Numbered from the stretch's first letter, positions 1 through 8,982 are shown. The stretch is DNA of 64,000 nucleotides from CAZMLC01 sp964567125 (GCA_964567125.1 CAZMLC010000005.1:4610-68609); one strand, 5' to 3'. Program-made: numbers and translations. Notes: generated from the letters alone by a model not told the origin.

Positions 1-1199
1 TCCAGAATGCACCGCATGACGTTGCCGGCCAAATTGGGTGAGATGTTTTCAGATTTGCCTTGTACGGCGGTTGAGATGAGGAGCCGCCAGAGCGAGAGAT
101 CATCTTGGTCCCGTGCGCTGTGCACAATACGCAAGTCTTCAAAGTACTGGCAGAAGCGGGAAGCTAGTTCCGCGACAAGAGCCTTATGCCAAAAGCGCAC
201 GGAGATACGTGCTGAATTGGGCGAAAGTCCCAGCACATAAAACTGGATGTTGTCGGTGTCTTTGGTGAACGTACCGTTTTCGATTGATTTAAACAGTGCT
301 TTAACTGCGGTAGTCAATGCGTCCGGATTGTCTTTGGAGGGTTCACCAAAAAAATAGTGAACCTGACTTTCGAAGGATGTCTCCTTTGAAGCCCAGAAGA
401 CGGTGGTGGCATCACCGACCTGAAGCTTCTGGGTGGAGTCTTTGCTGAGCAGCGTGTTGAGCGCGGTCGTATAGGCGAATACAGCGCTCTTGCCGACGGG
501 CGCGTTGAGTCCCTGTTTTTTACCGAAGGATTCAGCTGCGCCGAAGTTGAACGCAACGATGTTCCCACCGGTCGTATTGGTGCCTTGCACTCCTTTGATC
601 GCAGGGTGGAGACGTTCGGGGGAGTCTTCCTCTCCAGTAACAAGGCAAATTTTTATAGCTTCATTTGTTTGTGAGGTAGTCTGATTCACACCTGCCACGA
701 CGGCTGGGTCTCGAAAAACGGGGTGCGCCGAATTGGCGATTTTAAAAGAAAGAAACGCACAGGACTCTTTCATTTCGTTCCATGCGGGGAAAGCTGTAAG
801 CAAGTTTTCTCTATTTTCTTTTTGCAAAAATTTAAGGACAATCTGTACAGAAGGAATGGAAGAATAACCATCAATCTTTTGTAGAAAAGCTTCATGTTGC
901 TGGCGAACTCGTTCGTTTTTGCCTTTGCAGACGGTTCCAATTGCATATTCTACGTTATCCCATAGGAGGTTAGATGCAATACCCATTGCGCGTTTAACTG
1001 ATTGAGGAACGAGAAAACTCTTCGCGCGAAGTTTCTTTCCGGCCAATTCGCGCGTGTCTTCAATATCGATGGGGGTTCCGTCAGGGGTGAGCACAATTAG
1101 AAAGGGGAGTTCCTTTTGTTCCCATCCGGGAGGTGCGATGTCTGAATCAGGGTCGGCAGCTTTGCGATCATAGTATTCTGTAAGCGCTTGCAGGATCAT
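1..1199 (-). CDS. cas8c: Type I-C CRISPR Cascade large subunit Cas8c (Csd1), 3' end cut by window edge
   Basis: Large subunit of the type I-C Cascade interference complex, which recognises the PAM and binds foreign DNA together with Cas5c, Cas7 and crRNA. Hand translation on the minus strand from the ATG at 1199 is open for 399 codons to the edge and starts MILQALTEYYDRKAADPD. Family-typical stretches are visible: a Gly-rich segment followed by NIVAFNFGAAESFG, then NAPVGKSAVFAYTTALN, and later VLGLSPNSARISVRFW. Cas8c proteins are usually about 600 residues, so roughly a third is missing. The start ATG overlaps the cas5 stop by 4 nt (ATGA), implying translational coupling. The expected cas7, cas4, cas1, cas2 and the CRISPR array would lie beyond the left edge. 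The internally translated Cas11c of this subtype, if present, would also be off the window. Confidence 0.93.
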   Translation of the reverse strand, partial: MILQALTEYYDRKAADPDSDIAPPGWEQKELPFLIVLTPDGTPIDIEDTRELAGKKLRAKSFLVPQSVKRAMGIASNLLWDNVEYAIGTVCKGKNERVRQQHEAFLQKIDGYSSIPSVQIVLKFLQKENRENLLTAFPAWNEMKESCAFLSFKIANSAHPVFRDPAVVAGVNQTTSQTNEAIKICLVTGEEDSPERLHPAIKGVQGTNTTGGNIVAFNFGAAESFGKKQGLNAPVGKSAVFAYTTALNTLLSKDSTQKLQVGDATTVFWASKETSFESQVHYFFGEPSKDNPDALTTAVKALFKSIENGTFTKDTDNIQFYVLGLSPNSARISVRFWHKALVAELASRFCQYFEDLRIVHSARDQDDLSLWRLLISTAVQGKSENISPNLAGNVMRCIL

Positions 1200-1912
1200 T
1201 TACGCACCTCCTCGGAGTTGATTTCAGGAACGTGGATAACACCGTGCACCATGTTGGCGCGGAAGAACATGGGCTTGATGTCGTTGGGGTTGGAATAGTC
1301 CATGTCGTAGAGCATAAAGCCAAGGTCGCGGCTGTCGGGAATCGGCGGGCATGGTTCCGTGTCAGGGTTCTTCACGAGGCGAAAGGCGCAGGCGAATTCA
1401 CGGCAGCCCAGGTAGGGTTGTGCGAAGCATTGGCCTTTTGTGGCACGGCGGTCAAACATGGCGGCATATTTAGCTTCTTTTTCATCGGGACGGGTTTCGG
1501 CTTGCTGGTAGAGTTCTTGTTCTTCTGTATCAGAGAGCCAGTCGGGAGCGGGGTTGAGTGTTGCCATGCGCTGGTCAACGGGGATGAAATCAAACTCGGC
1601 ATAGAGCCGGTATTTGACATCGCGTAGAATAAGCCCCGCGCGTTGCTGCCGTGCGTCTTCAATGAGAATGCCGTCACTGCGCGGGCTGGCGACAGTGGCT
1701 ACTTCGTTACGTCGGACAGATGCCCAGCGGATCGGGTTCATGACGTCGATGCGAGTGACGCGCCAGCGGATGGCGGGCTTCCACAGGATCGCGTCGAATA
1801 CGGCGCGAGCTGCAGATGGTGTGATGACATCATAGCTGACGCGCTCGACTTTCATTTCGGGACGGGTGAAGCAGGCAAAGTCGCCGCTCACTTCCAGACA
1901 GAAACCTTTCAT
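1196..1912 (-). CDS. cas5c: Type I-C Cas5 (Cas5c/Cas5d), pre-crRNA endonuclease
   Basis: In type I-C systems Cas5c replaces Cas6. It cleaves the repeat of pre-crRNA and stays on the 5' handle inside Cascade. The 238-residue product has the family's usual length and opens with MKGFCLEVSGDFACFTRPEM, followed by VSYDVITPSAARAVFDAILW, the typical RAMP-fold start of Cas5d proteins. A conserved block IRWRVTRIDVMNPIRW follows. The gene overlaps cas3 upstream (start ATG at 1912, cas3 stop at 1909) and cas8c downstream by 4 nt each, so the three are one operon. I did not assign the catalytic residues individually. Confidence 0.93.
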   Translation of the reverse strand: MKGFCLEVSGDFACFTRPEMKVERVSYDVITPSAARAVFDAILWKPAIRWRVTRIDVMNPIRWASVRRNEVATVASPRSDGILIEDARQQRAGLILRDVKYRLYAEFDFIPVDQRMATLNPAPDWLSDTEEQELYQQAETRPDEKEAKYAAMFDRRATKGQCFAQPYLGCREFACAFRLVKNPDTEPCPPIPDSRDLGFMLYDMDYSNPNDIKPMFFRANMVHGVIHVPEINSEEVRK

Positions 1913-4125
1913 GGCTGTGGCCTCCAGTTTTGGTTAGGGTTGTCGATAATCAAATCGTCGATAGGCAAGGATTCCTTGAATATGTCCAGCCCGGTGGACG
2001 TATAGAGTCCGGAAAGGGCTTGTACGAAAATACCGTCGCGAATTTCTTCTATAAGACCGTCGCGTTTCATTTGCGACACGATACGGACGGAGAGGTTAAC
2101 GGTAAAGCGTTGAAGTCGCCGCATGATCTCGCGGGTGGGGCCCGCGAAACGAAGTTGCTGGATCAGCGCGTCGTTGCGGCGGTAGCGGACAATGACGGCC
2201 TGCTGTTCTTGTTCGTCAATCAATTTGAAATTGGCTGCGGCGGTACGGAACTGGATGGCGAGTCTTTGGTCAACATCACGGGTTAGCCATGTTTTGAACG
2301 CCGTACCCGTATTGTTGACTTTACCGTAAAATATTTCGAAATAACGACGGAAATTTTCGGGACTTTGAGGGTCTATGTCGCTGGCGTGAAGCTCACGCAT
2401 GGTATTTTCGCCCTTTCGGAGCAAGCCAGGAGGGGCGGATGTTGGCGGAACAAAGACATGAACAATGCCGTATTTTCCTGTGTCGTTCAGTTTACCCTCG
2501 CGGTTGCAGCGACCTGCGGCCTGAGCGACGGAGTCGAGTCCAGCCAGTGCGCGATAGACGACGGGGAAGTCGATGTCGACGCCAGCTTCGACGAGTTGCG
2601 TGCTGATGACTCGGATGGGCTTGGCCTTTTTCAACCGCCATTTGATGTAGCGGATGATGCGGGTGCGGTGCGCACCGCACATGAGCGCGGAGAGATGGAC
2701 GGTGTTCGGGGGCATCAGCTTGAATAGGTCGTAACATGCGCGCCGGGTGTTGACAATGCAGAGGACTTGGTCGTACTGCCGAAGTTTCTCCGCCAGTGTG
2801 GGCCAGTCGCAGGAGGTGCTTAAATCAGGAGGAAACATGATTTCGGTGCGTTTCAGCCGCGTGTAGAGATTCATTTCCAGCGGAATGATTTCGAGGGGCG
2901 CATCCAATCCTGGCAGCGCGGGTTGTGTAGCGGTTGAGAGCACGATAGAAACCCCATAGTGGCGTGTAAGCTGGTTGATGGCATCCACGCATGGTGTCAG
3001 CAGTTGTGGTGGCAGGAGCTGAGCTTCGTCCAGAATCACCACGCTGTTGACAAGATTGTGCAGTTTTCTGCACCGGCTGGATTTTGCGGCATAAAGCGAT
3101 TCGAAGAACTGGACATTGGTTGTGACGATGATGGGGGCATCCCAGTTTTCGGAGGCGAGGCGCGAACGTTGCGTCTCTTTGGATGGATCAAGATTGCTGT
3201 GATGCTCGACGACATTATCCGCGCCGAAGATAGCGGAGAGGATACCGGCGGTCTGCTCAATAATGCTGGTGTAGGGAATAACGTAGATGATTCGTTGTTT
3301 CTTGTGGAGGCACGCATGGTCGAGTGCAAAAGCCATGCCGGAGAGTGTTTTGCCACCACCGGTTGGTACGGTAAGTGAGAAGAGCCCCGGACGCTTTTGC
3401 GCATGGTGGCGGCATGCCGTGAGAATCTCCTGCCTGATGGCGTTAACAGGTGTTGCGGGGGCAGTATTGACTTTTTTTGCCAATGCGGTGTCAAAGCGCT
3501 GTTTGAGTGTGGAGATGTTGTCAAAACCGTTCCGTCTGACAGAGGCTTGCGGTTGCATGAATGCCTCTGTGTCGAGAAAATCCGCATCGACGAGGCAGGA
3601 GTAGAGCATCCTGATCCAGAGGTGAACCCCTTGCGTGTTATCTTTTAGGAAGGCAGGCGGCTGCTGAAGGGGTTTGAGATGGCTTGATTGGGTGTCCACG
3701 TAATGACGTACGTGAACGAGATTGGCGTATCCCTCTTCAAGTCGTTTTTGCAGTGCGGCCAGTTGTGTTTCGTCAGGGTAAAAATCCGGCAACCCTGCGT
3801 GGTGCCCCGCAATCAGATAGGCAAGCACACGTCCGATGCATGGCCCCATTTTTTCTTCCGCAAATGCTGCTCCTGCAGAAGAATGATTCACGCGATCCGA
3901 GTCATACGAAGCATCGTCCAGTCCGTTTTCCCTTAAAAGGTACTGTTGAAAACGAACATCGGCTTTGCCAAGATCGTGAAGCCAGCCCGCGTTGTAAGCC
4001 CAGTCGCCTGACTGAAAGGGCTGTGCAAAGATACTTGCAGATTCCGCTACCGCTGACAGATGCATGTTCAGCAGTTGCCACTTCTCTGGCGGTTGGTTTT
4101 CTAAACTGTGTGCGTAATACTTCAT
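1909..4125 (-). CDS. cas3: CRISPR-associated nuclease-helicase Cas3 (HD domain fused)
   Basis: Effector nuclease/helicase of the type I interference pathway, recruited by Cascade to unwind and degrade target DNA. Counting from the chosen start MKYYAHSLEN, the N-terminal HD nuclease domain carries H6, H50-D51 (WLHDLGK), H81 (VNHSSAG) and H108-H109 (AGHHAGLPD). The superfamily 2 helicase has Walker A PTGGGKT near residues 254-260 and the Walker B box DEAQ at 366-369, then a C-terminal domain with QLVEAGVDIDFPVV and the arginine motif QAAGRCNREG. The frame extends upstream to a TTG at 4197, but that would lie upstream of the predicted promoter -10, so the ATG at 4125 is preferred (738 aa). First gene of the cas operon. 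The 117-nt gap to the XRE gene holds a promoter and candidate operator boxes. Confidence 0.94.
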   Translation of the reverse strand: MKYYAHSLENQPPEKWQLLNMHLSAVAESASIFAQPFQSGDWAYNAGWLHDLGKADVRFQQYLLRENGLDDASYDSDRVNHSSAGAAFAEEKMGPCIGRVLAYLIAGHHAGLPDFYPDETQLAALQKRLEEGYANLVHVRHYVDTQSSHLKPLQQPPAFLKDNTQGVHLWIRMLYSCLVDADFLDTEAFMQPQASVRRNGFDNISTLKQRFDTALAKKVNTAPATPVNAIRQEILTACRHHAQKRPGLFSLTVPTGGGKTLSGMAFALDHACLHKKQRIIYVIPYTSIIEQTAGILSAIFGADNVVEHHSNLDPSKETQRSRLASENWDAPIIVTTNVQFFESLYAAKSSRCRKLHNLVNSVVILDEAQLLPPQLLTPCVDAINQLTRHYGVSIVLSTATQPALPGLDAPLEIIPLEMNLYTRLKRTEIMFPPDLSTSCDWPTLAEKLRQYDQVLCIVNTRRACYDLFKLMPPNTVHLSALMCGAHRTRIIRYIKWRLKKAKPIRVISTQLVEAGVDIDFPVVYRALAGLDSVAQAAGRCNREGKLNDTGKYGIVHVFVPPTSAPPGLLRKGENTMRELHASDIDPQSPENFRRYFEIFYGKVNNTGTAFKTWLTRDVDQRLAIQFRTAAANFKLIDEQEQQAVIVRYRRNDALIQQLRFAGPTREIMRRLQRFTVNLSVRIVSQMKRDGLIEEIRDGIFVQALSGLYTSTGLDIFKESLPIDDLIIDNPNQNWRPQP

Positions 4126-4143
4126 CGGTTTACAGTCACATGT

Positions 4144-4194
4144 TGAACAATGGTGAAAACAAATTAATTTAACTTTACTGATAAGATGAAAACA
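4144..4194. promoter_or_regulatory. Candidate operator: TGAAAACA boxes in the cas3 promoter
   Basis: TGAAAACA occurs on the + strand at 4154-4161 and 4187-4194, 33 bp apart. A related TGAACA lies at 4144-4149, exactly 10 bp before the first box. One box is between the -35 and -10 of the cas3 promoter and the other sits at the predicted transcription start. The same octamer occurs at the promoter of the neighbouring XRE gene (5396-5403), so these are plausible binding sites for that regulator. Confidence 0.4.
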
Positions 4195-4201
4195 CAAACA
4201 A
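4172..4201 (-). promoter_or_regulatory. Candidate sigma70-type promoter of the cas operon
   Basis: On the minus strand, TTGTTT (4201-4196) and TAAAGT (4177-4172) are separated by 18 nt. The predicted start is near 4165, giving a leader of about 40 nt to the cas3 ATG at 4125. A TGAAAACA box lies inside the spacer. Assigned by consensus only. Confidence 0.4.
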
Positions 4202-4242
4202 AGGACTAACGCAAGCAGTTTTTTTATTTTTTTCAGAACGGA

Positions 4243-5388
4243 CTACGGCGTGATCAGTTTCTTGATGCGTTTAGCGATGGCGGCGGCTTCAGGAAGTTTA
4301 CGCTGGCAGGCCAGATGGAGCAGGTCGCCGAGGCGGCCGTTGGGCGAGAGAATGCGGCGGCTATTGCCGGGTTCTTTGAAGTGAGGACCATAATGGGCGA
4401 TGATCGTTTTCTGAAACTCCGCTTCGCATTCGGGTGTAATGAGTTTGAGCTCGAGCAGGCGATAGCTAAAGGTCTGCGCGGAGACGCCGAAGCGGTGCTT
4501 CAATCGCAACATGAATTCGTAGCTCCATTCGTCGGGCTGAACATTGGTTTGGCTGACGAGCAAACGTACCGTTTCCGCTGGCATCAGAAAGTTTGCTGCG
4601 AAGACGCGCGCAGCTTTTTGGATGGCGTGGCTATCGATAAAGACTTCGCCCATAAACGTTGCGCGCACAAAGAGCAGCAGCCGTCCCAGTTCGTAAGCGA
4701 GTGAGAAGATCTGTTTTTCTGGATTGTTGTCGCGTTCGATGAAGATAAAGACGTTACTGTTCTGCGCATCGTGAAATGAGAGGCTGTCCATCTCCTCGGG
4801 CAATGCGAGGAAGACGATGCGCAAACCGTGCTGCTCAAAGAGTTCCAGCAGGTCGAACACAATCGCGGAGCGAACGCCCAGCAGGTCGCGAACCTGCTCA
4901 GCGAGGCGGGCCAATCCGGAATCCGAGAGATCAAAGGGAAGCTGCAACGGGATGCGCGCCTGACGGGGCACGTGGCAGAGATCCTCCAGCGCAAGGTAAT
5001 CGCGAACAACGGATTCCAGCGTTTCCGTTAAGGCTGTTTGATCTGCAAGCAGTTCGCTGGTCTGTGTTGGAAGGAGGGAGGCGGGGAGCGCTGCCTTTTT
5101 TTTGGTGTCGGTGGTATTCGGCACAGCGCTCGATGACGTGTATCTCCCGGGTTGTAAAATATCGTCGATGCTGCAGTTCAGGATGCGCGACAAACGCAAA
5201 AGAACCTGTGCGGAGGGATAGTTTTTTCCCTGCTCCAGATTGCAGACCGGACCTTGACGCATGCCGAGTCGATCAGAAAGCTCTCCCTGTGAAAGGTGTG
5301 CCCGTCGACGCAAATCACGAATCGCCCGACCCACGCTCTGGGCATCGGGAAGATTCTTGCTGTACAACCCTAAACTTGTTTTTTTCAT
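4243..5388 (-). CDS. XRE-family regulator with catalytically dead ImmA/IrrE-like domain, next to cas operon
   Basis: DNA-binding regulator of 381 residues. A helix-turn-helix of the XRE/Cro type spans about residues 18-78 (LRRRAHLSQGELSDRLGMRQ, then LEQGKNYPSAQVLLRLSRIL). After a linker, residues about 175-275 follow the ImmA/IrrE (COG2856) metallopeptidase pattern, including the family-typical FAANFLMP, but the zinc site HELGH reads YELGR (232-236) and the downstream glutamate position is also lost (AIQKAARVFAANFLMP). The domain therefore probably senses or binds rather than cleaves. The gene lies immediately upstream of cas3 on the same strand, with its own promoter whose -10 overlaps a TGAAAACA box and whose +1 falls on the ATG. 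I infer autoregulation and control of the cas genes. Its target is not proven by the sequence. Confidence 0.8.
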   Translation of the reverse strand: MKKTSLGLYSKNLPDAQSVGRAIRDLRRRAHLSQGELSDRLGMRQGPVCNLEQGKNYPSAQVLLRLSRILNCSIDDILQPGRYTSSSAVPNTTDTKKKAALPASLLPTQTSELLADQTALTETLESVVRDYLALEDLCHVPRQARIPLQLPFDLSDSGLARLAEQVRDLLGVRSAIVFDLLELFEQHGLRIVFLALPEEMDSLSFHDAQNSNVFIFIERDNNPEKQIFSLAYELGRLLLFVRATFMGEVFIDSHAIQKAARVFAANFLMPAETVRLLVSQTNVQPDEWSYEFMLRLKHRFGVSAQTFSYRLLELKLITPECEAEFQKTIIAHYGPHFKEPGNSRRILSPNGRLGDLLHLACQRKLPEAAAIAKRIKKLITP

Positions 5389-5423
5389 TGAAAAATGAAA
5401 ACAGATTCAGGTTGGATTGTCAA
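5381..5423 (-). promoter_or_regulatory. Promoter and palindromic operator of the XRE gene (leaderless start)
   Basis: On the minus strand TTGACA (5423-5418), a 17-nt spacer and TTTCAT (5400-5395) place +1 at about 5388, the first base of the start codon. A palindrome TTTTTCA-T-TGAAAAA covers 5381-5395 and a TGAAAACA box covers 5396-5403, overlapping the -10. This arrangement fits autorepression by an XRE dimer. Confidence 0.45.
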
Positions 5424-5442
5424 GGCGAGAACGCGTTCATAG

Positions 5443-5476
5443 GGTGTTGAGTCGAATTTGATTTCGCCTCAACACC
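5443..5476 (-). terminator. Hairpin downstream of the beta-strand-repeat gene
   Basis: GGTGTTGAG (5443-5451) pairs perfectly with CTCAACACC (5468-5476), and CGAA/TTCG extends the stem inside. It begins 9 nt after the stop codon at 5485. There is no clear T tract after it on the minus strand, so it may be a weak terminator or a 3'-end stabiliser. It separates the surface-protein gene from the XRE promoter. Confidence 0.5.
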
Positions 5477-5484
5477 ATGTTCGA

Positions 5485-8400
5485 TTAGCGCAGGATAAGC
5501 GCTGTTCCGCCGCTACCGAGCAAGACCGTCAGGATACCGTTTCCCGTGAAGTGCTCTTCGTTAATGATTTCAGCACCGCTGTCTAGGCCTCCATATGTGG
5601 CCGCACGTTTCTGCTTGTCGCCAAAGAAGAGCTGTCCAATTGTTTCATTGACACCCGACAGATTGACCTTAGCGGATCCACCGTTGGCAATGCGCAGCGT
5701 CGCGGTGTTTGTGATGCTGTTTCCGTTTTGGAGCGTTAAGGTGCCAGCTGCTACAACAATGTTTGTGCTGTTTCCTAACGTGGCCGTTGCGCTGACGACC
5801 AACGTGCCGTTGCTGACGATAAAACTACCTGCCGTGGAATTTGTTCCCGTCAGAGTGAATGTCGCTGATCCCTGCTTGACCAGCGAAACCTGACCTTCAA
5901 TGGAACTTCCCTCTGTGCCGAACGTGTTTGCCGTTGTATTGCTGATGACAAGTGTTGCCGGTGTTGCACTGATGATCCGCTGTGTCCCCGTGGTTCCTGG
6001 TGCATGCTGTTCTGTAAAGTTTGCGATGCATTGGCTGAATCCGTTCAGATCAAAAAAGGCAATGTTGTTAATGGCGCTGTTTTTACCCAGCGATAGACTT
6101 ACCGTTGAAGGCAGGACATCAGAAGCCCCGAGTTTAAGCGTTCCTTGCGCAAGATTGAGCGACGAAAAGACATTGTTGGTCGCGTTGAGAATCAACGTTC
6201 CTGGGTCATCGCGGTTGATGCCCAGTGAGCCAAGATTCAGACGGCTGTTTACAATGACCGTCCCGCCACCGCGGAAGGAGAGGTTTCCGGATGAACCGCT
6301 GATGGTGTGGGCATCCGATGCTCCGATCACCAGCGTTCCGCTCCCGTCATTGCCGATATAGGCTGGGCCACCGACATTCGCCAGGACGATGTTCCCGGCC
6401 CAGGTGCCTGTTCCTCCTGAACTGAAGCGGAGGCCAGCGCGATACCCGGAGACAGGCATGAGGGTCACGGTTTCACCCGTAATGGTGACATTGTTGCCGA
6501 TCATCAGGCGACTTTCGGTACTTGCATTTCCACCGTAGACGATCGTCCCTTGCTCCGTGGATCCAAGCGCGTAAGGACTGTTTGCGTAGAGGGTGATGCT
6601 CGGCATTCCCGTGCTGACGCCGACAACCGTAACGCCGCCATATGTATTGGTTCCGTTCAGCGTCATCGTGCCCATGTTCGTAATCGCGACCATGGTGCCA
6701 TCGATACGCCCTGTTGGTGCTTGAGTCAGCGATGCGCCGATGGCGACGGTCAGCGTTGAATTGCTCAATGCGCCATTCAGTTGCAGGCTTCCGGCATTGA
6801 CGGTTGTCGGTCCCGTGTAATTATTGTTTGCGTTCAACGTAAGCAGGGATGATCCTGTTTTCAGGAGACTGCATGCGCCGGAAATGCCATTTCCTGTAAG
6901 GGTATACGTTTTGTTGCTTGTATTCACCAGGATCGATTCTGGTGCAACCGGAGCTGCGCTGATTGAAATGGCCGGGTTTGCTGAACCGGTATCATCAAAG
7001 ATAACGCGCGCTCCATCGGAGTACGTGATGGGTGTCCAGTTGTTGGCTGTGATATTCCACTCGTTTGCCGTACCATCTCCGATCCACGTTAAGGAGTCAG
7101 CCGTTGAACCAGTACCGGTAATCGTGAGAATAACGGAGGTGCTACCGACAGTCAGCGATGCATTCGGATAGGTACGGTCCAAAGTCAGAGAGCCGCTGCC
7201 CGTTTTTGCTCCGTAACTCAGCAGCGTATAGGTTCCTGCCGGGGCCGTGGTGGATGGAAAATTCAAGGCAATTGTATTTGCACCATTGAGGACGAGTGTT
7301 CCAGCAATCGTGAGTGCGTCACAGAGACCTGAGACGGATGCGACATCGCACGTCATGCTGTTGCTGTTCAAGATCAACGCCGTGGCGCTTGTATTGGCAA
7401 AGGTCAATGTGCCCAATCCATTTGCACCTGGCGCAAGTTTTGCACCCGAGGCAAGTGAGGTTGTGCCATAAACAACACCGGTACCTCCCAGCGTTCCACT
7501 CGATGCGACACTGATCGGACATCCTGCTGCTGAGGAACCGTTGATCAGCAGCGTTCCAGAGGTCACCGTCGTTGTTCCTGTGTAGACATTTGCTCCGGAT
7601 AGCGTCCATGTTCCGCTTCCGTTCATGACGACCTGCATAGCGCCTGTGATTACGCCGCTCAAGACGCCATTGCCAATTCCCGTGAGTTGCAACTTGGGCA
7701 TGAGGTTGGTGATTGCGGAATTGACAGTGCCGCTGAGCGTCAACGTTTTATCCGCTGTCGCGTTTTCGATAATGCCGCCATTCGATAAATTATTTGTTTG
7801 CGATGTGATCACAATCGCGCGGTTACAGAAAGCATCATTCGTTCCTGTATAGCGGAAACGTCCGGTTGTTCCGTTACCTTGACCTAATGCAATGCGCGTG
7901 CCGGTTCCGATCGGGCTCGCGATTCCTACATCGGCAAGCCTCGCCACGCTGATAATACCATCCAGAACCGTTAAATCTCCCGTGAATCCATTGGTCGGAT
8001 TATTTAACACGAGCGTTCCGCCATCCGTTCGACTCAGACCCACATTGCCCAACATCAGGGGACCATTGGCAACAATCGTTCCTGCGCCGCGCATAAAAAC
8101 GCCCATGTTGACACCACGGAAGCCACTGTTCAACGTCAGCGTGGTTGCACTGGATGAAACTTCAAAGGTCGGACCATTTGCCGTAAGATTTAAAATGCGG
8201 TCAGAGGTCGTTGAGCTGCCGGTGTAAATCATGCGCGTGTTAATATCGATGGTGCCATTCTCGATGGTTGTCGGTGCGCCAAGCGCACTCGGTCCCTCGC
8301 CGACGTTTTTGAGCGAATTAAAATAGACGCGACCACCGGTGAGCGAGGTTTTACCAGAATAGGTGTTCGTGGCTGACAACGTCAGCTCGCCATTGCCTGT

Positions 8401-8889
8401 TTTGCTTAAGTTCTGTGTGCCGTCTGTTTCTCCGATAACGCCGGAGATCGTCAGGTTGTGCGCGGCATTGACGATCACGGTCCGGGAGGCGTTGAGCAAC
8501 AGATTAAGGGCGATCGTGTCGTTCAAGGTGCCCGATGTCGCCTGAAGCGTTGTAATGTTACCGCCGAGCACGAGACGATTTCCGGTGAGCGTGAACGCTG
8601 CGAGCCCGCTCGATGTCGTATTCGCGAACGTCATACCGGCAAAGAGGGTGTCTGCGGTAAAGTCGTTTGTGGTGACTGCGCGCGTTGCGCCGGCAAAAGA
8701 AAGCACGGCGGTTCCGTCGCTGTCCGGGGTCGTATCTGTGTTCCAGTTTGCCGGTGTCTTCCACAGACTGTCGGTTCCTCCCCCGTCCCAGGTAAACGTT
8801 GTGGCGTGCGCACCTGCCGCAAAAAGAAATCCCAACGCACTGTAATAGATTGCGGAGAATATTGGCGACTGTCTGCTGTTTGAATTCAT
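5485..8889 (-). CDS. Secreted autotransporter-associated beta-strand repeat protein
   Basis: Large cell-surface or secreted protein (1,134 aa) made mostly of a predicted right-handed beta helix. The N terminus has a signal peptide ending near FAAGAHATT, then TFTWDGGGTDSLWKTPANWN, the usual opening of these proteins in Verrucomicrobiota and relatives. A second WxGDGTANEWNITANNW block near residue 600 suggests two tandem modules. At least seven copies of the PATR-type repeat are readable, e.g. TWTLSGANVYTGTTTVTSGT and LTLNANNNYTGPTTVNAGS. No C-terminal autotransporter beta barrel is visible. The protein ends in a short GNGILTVLLGSGGTALILR tail, so export or anchoring must use another route. The start is supported by AGAGGA 8 nt upstream. 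Binding partner or substrate cannot be read from the sequence. Confidence 0.85.
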   Translation of the reverse strand: MNSNSRQSPIFSAIYYSALGFLFAAGAHATTFTWDGGGTDSLWKTPANWNTDTTPDSDGTAVLSFAGATRAVTTNDFTADTLFAGMTFANTTSSGLAAFTLTGNRLVLGGNITTLQATSGTLNDTIALNLLLNASRTVIVNAAHNLTISGVIGETDGTQNLSKTGNGELTLSATNTYSGKTSLTGGRVYFNSLKNVGEGPSALGAPTTIENGTIDINTRMIYTGSSTTSDRILNLTANGPTFEVSSSATTLTLNSGFRGVNMGVFMRGAGTIVANGPLMLGNVGLSRTDGGTLVLNNPTNGFTGDLTVLDGIISVARLADVGIASPIGTGTRIALGQGNGTTGRFRYTGTNDAFCNRAIVITSQTNNLSNGGIIENATADKTLTLSGTVNSAITNLMPKLQLTGIGNGVLSGVITGAMQVVMNGSGTWTLSGANVYTGTTTVTSGTLLINGSSAAGCPISVASSGTLGGTGVVYGTTSLASGAKLAPGANGLGTLTFANTSATALILNSNSMTCDVASVSGLCDALTIAGTLVLNGANTIALNFPSTTAPAGTYTLLSYGAKTGSGSLTLDRTYPNASLTVGSTSVILTITGTGSTADSLTWIGDGTANEWNITANNWTPITYSDGARVIFDDTGSANPAISISAAPVAPESILVNTSNKTYTLTGNGISGACSLLKTGSSLLTLNANNNYTGPTTVNAGSLQLNGALSNSTLTVAIGASLTQAPTGRIDGTMVAITNMGTMTLNGTNTYGGVTVVGVSTGMPSITLYANSPYALGSTEQGTIVYGGNASTESRLMIGNNVTITGETVTLMPVSGYRAGLRFSSGGTGTWAGNIVLANVGGPAYIGNDGSGTLVIGASDAHTISGSSGNLSFRGGGTVIVNSRLNLGSLGINRDDPGTLILNATNNVFSSLNLAQGTLKLGASDVLPSTVSLSLGKNSAINNIAFFDLNGFSQCIANFTEQHAPGTTGTQRIISATPATLVISNTTANTFGTEGSSIEGQVSLVKQGSATFTLTGTNSTAGSFIVSNGTLVVSATATLGNSTNIVVAAGTLTLQNGNSITNTATLRIANGGSAKVNLSGVNETIGQLFFGDKQKRAATYGGLDSGAEIINEEHFTGNGILTVLLGSGGTALILR

Positions 8890-8952
8890 ATGCGTTTTCC
8901 TCTTGTTTATGCGCGAATGCCATCACGCCTTGTCATTAAGGCTTTGCTAAAT

Positions 8953-8982
8953 ATTATGCGGTGCTGCGGGGAAAAGAGTCAA
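8953..8982 (-). promoter_or_regulatory. Promoter of the beta-strand-repeat gene
   Basis: On the minus strand TTGACT (8982-8977), an 18-nt spacer and CATAAT (8958-8953). Predicted +1 near 8946 gives a leader of about 57 nt with an AGAGGA ribosome binding site. Confidence 0.5.

Noticed and set aside
1643..4172. Open frames on the + strand opposite cas5 and cas3
   Set aside because: They overlap well-supported cas genes on the other strand, have no ribosome binding sites or recognisable domains and match the codon shadow of those genes.
1..4242. A CRISPR array near the cas genes
   Set aside because: No repeated 30-37 bp units with spacers are visible in the 117-nt gap or elsewhere in the window. 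The array must be off the edge.
5546..8845. Multiple + strand frames opposite the beta-strand-repeat gene
   Set aside because: Repetitive low-complexity shadows rich in valine/proline runs, with no start signals.
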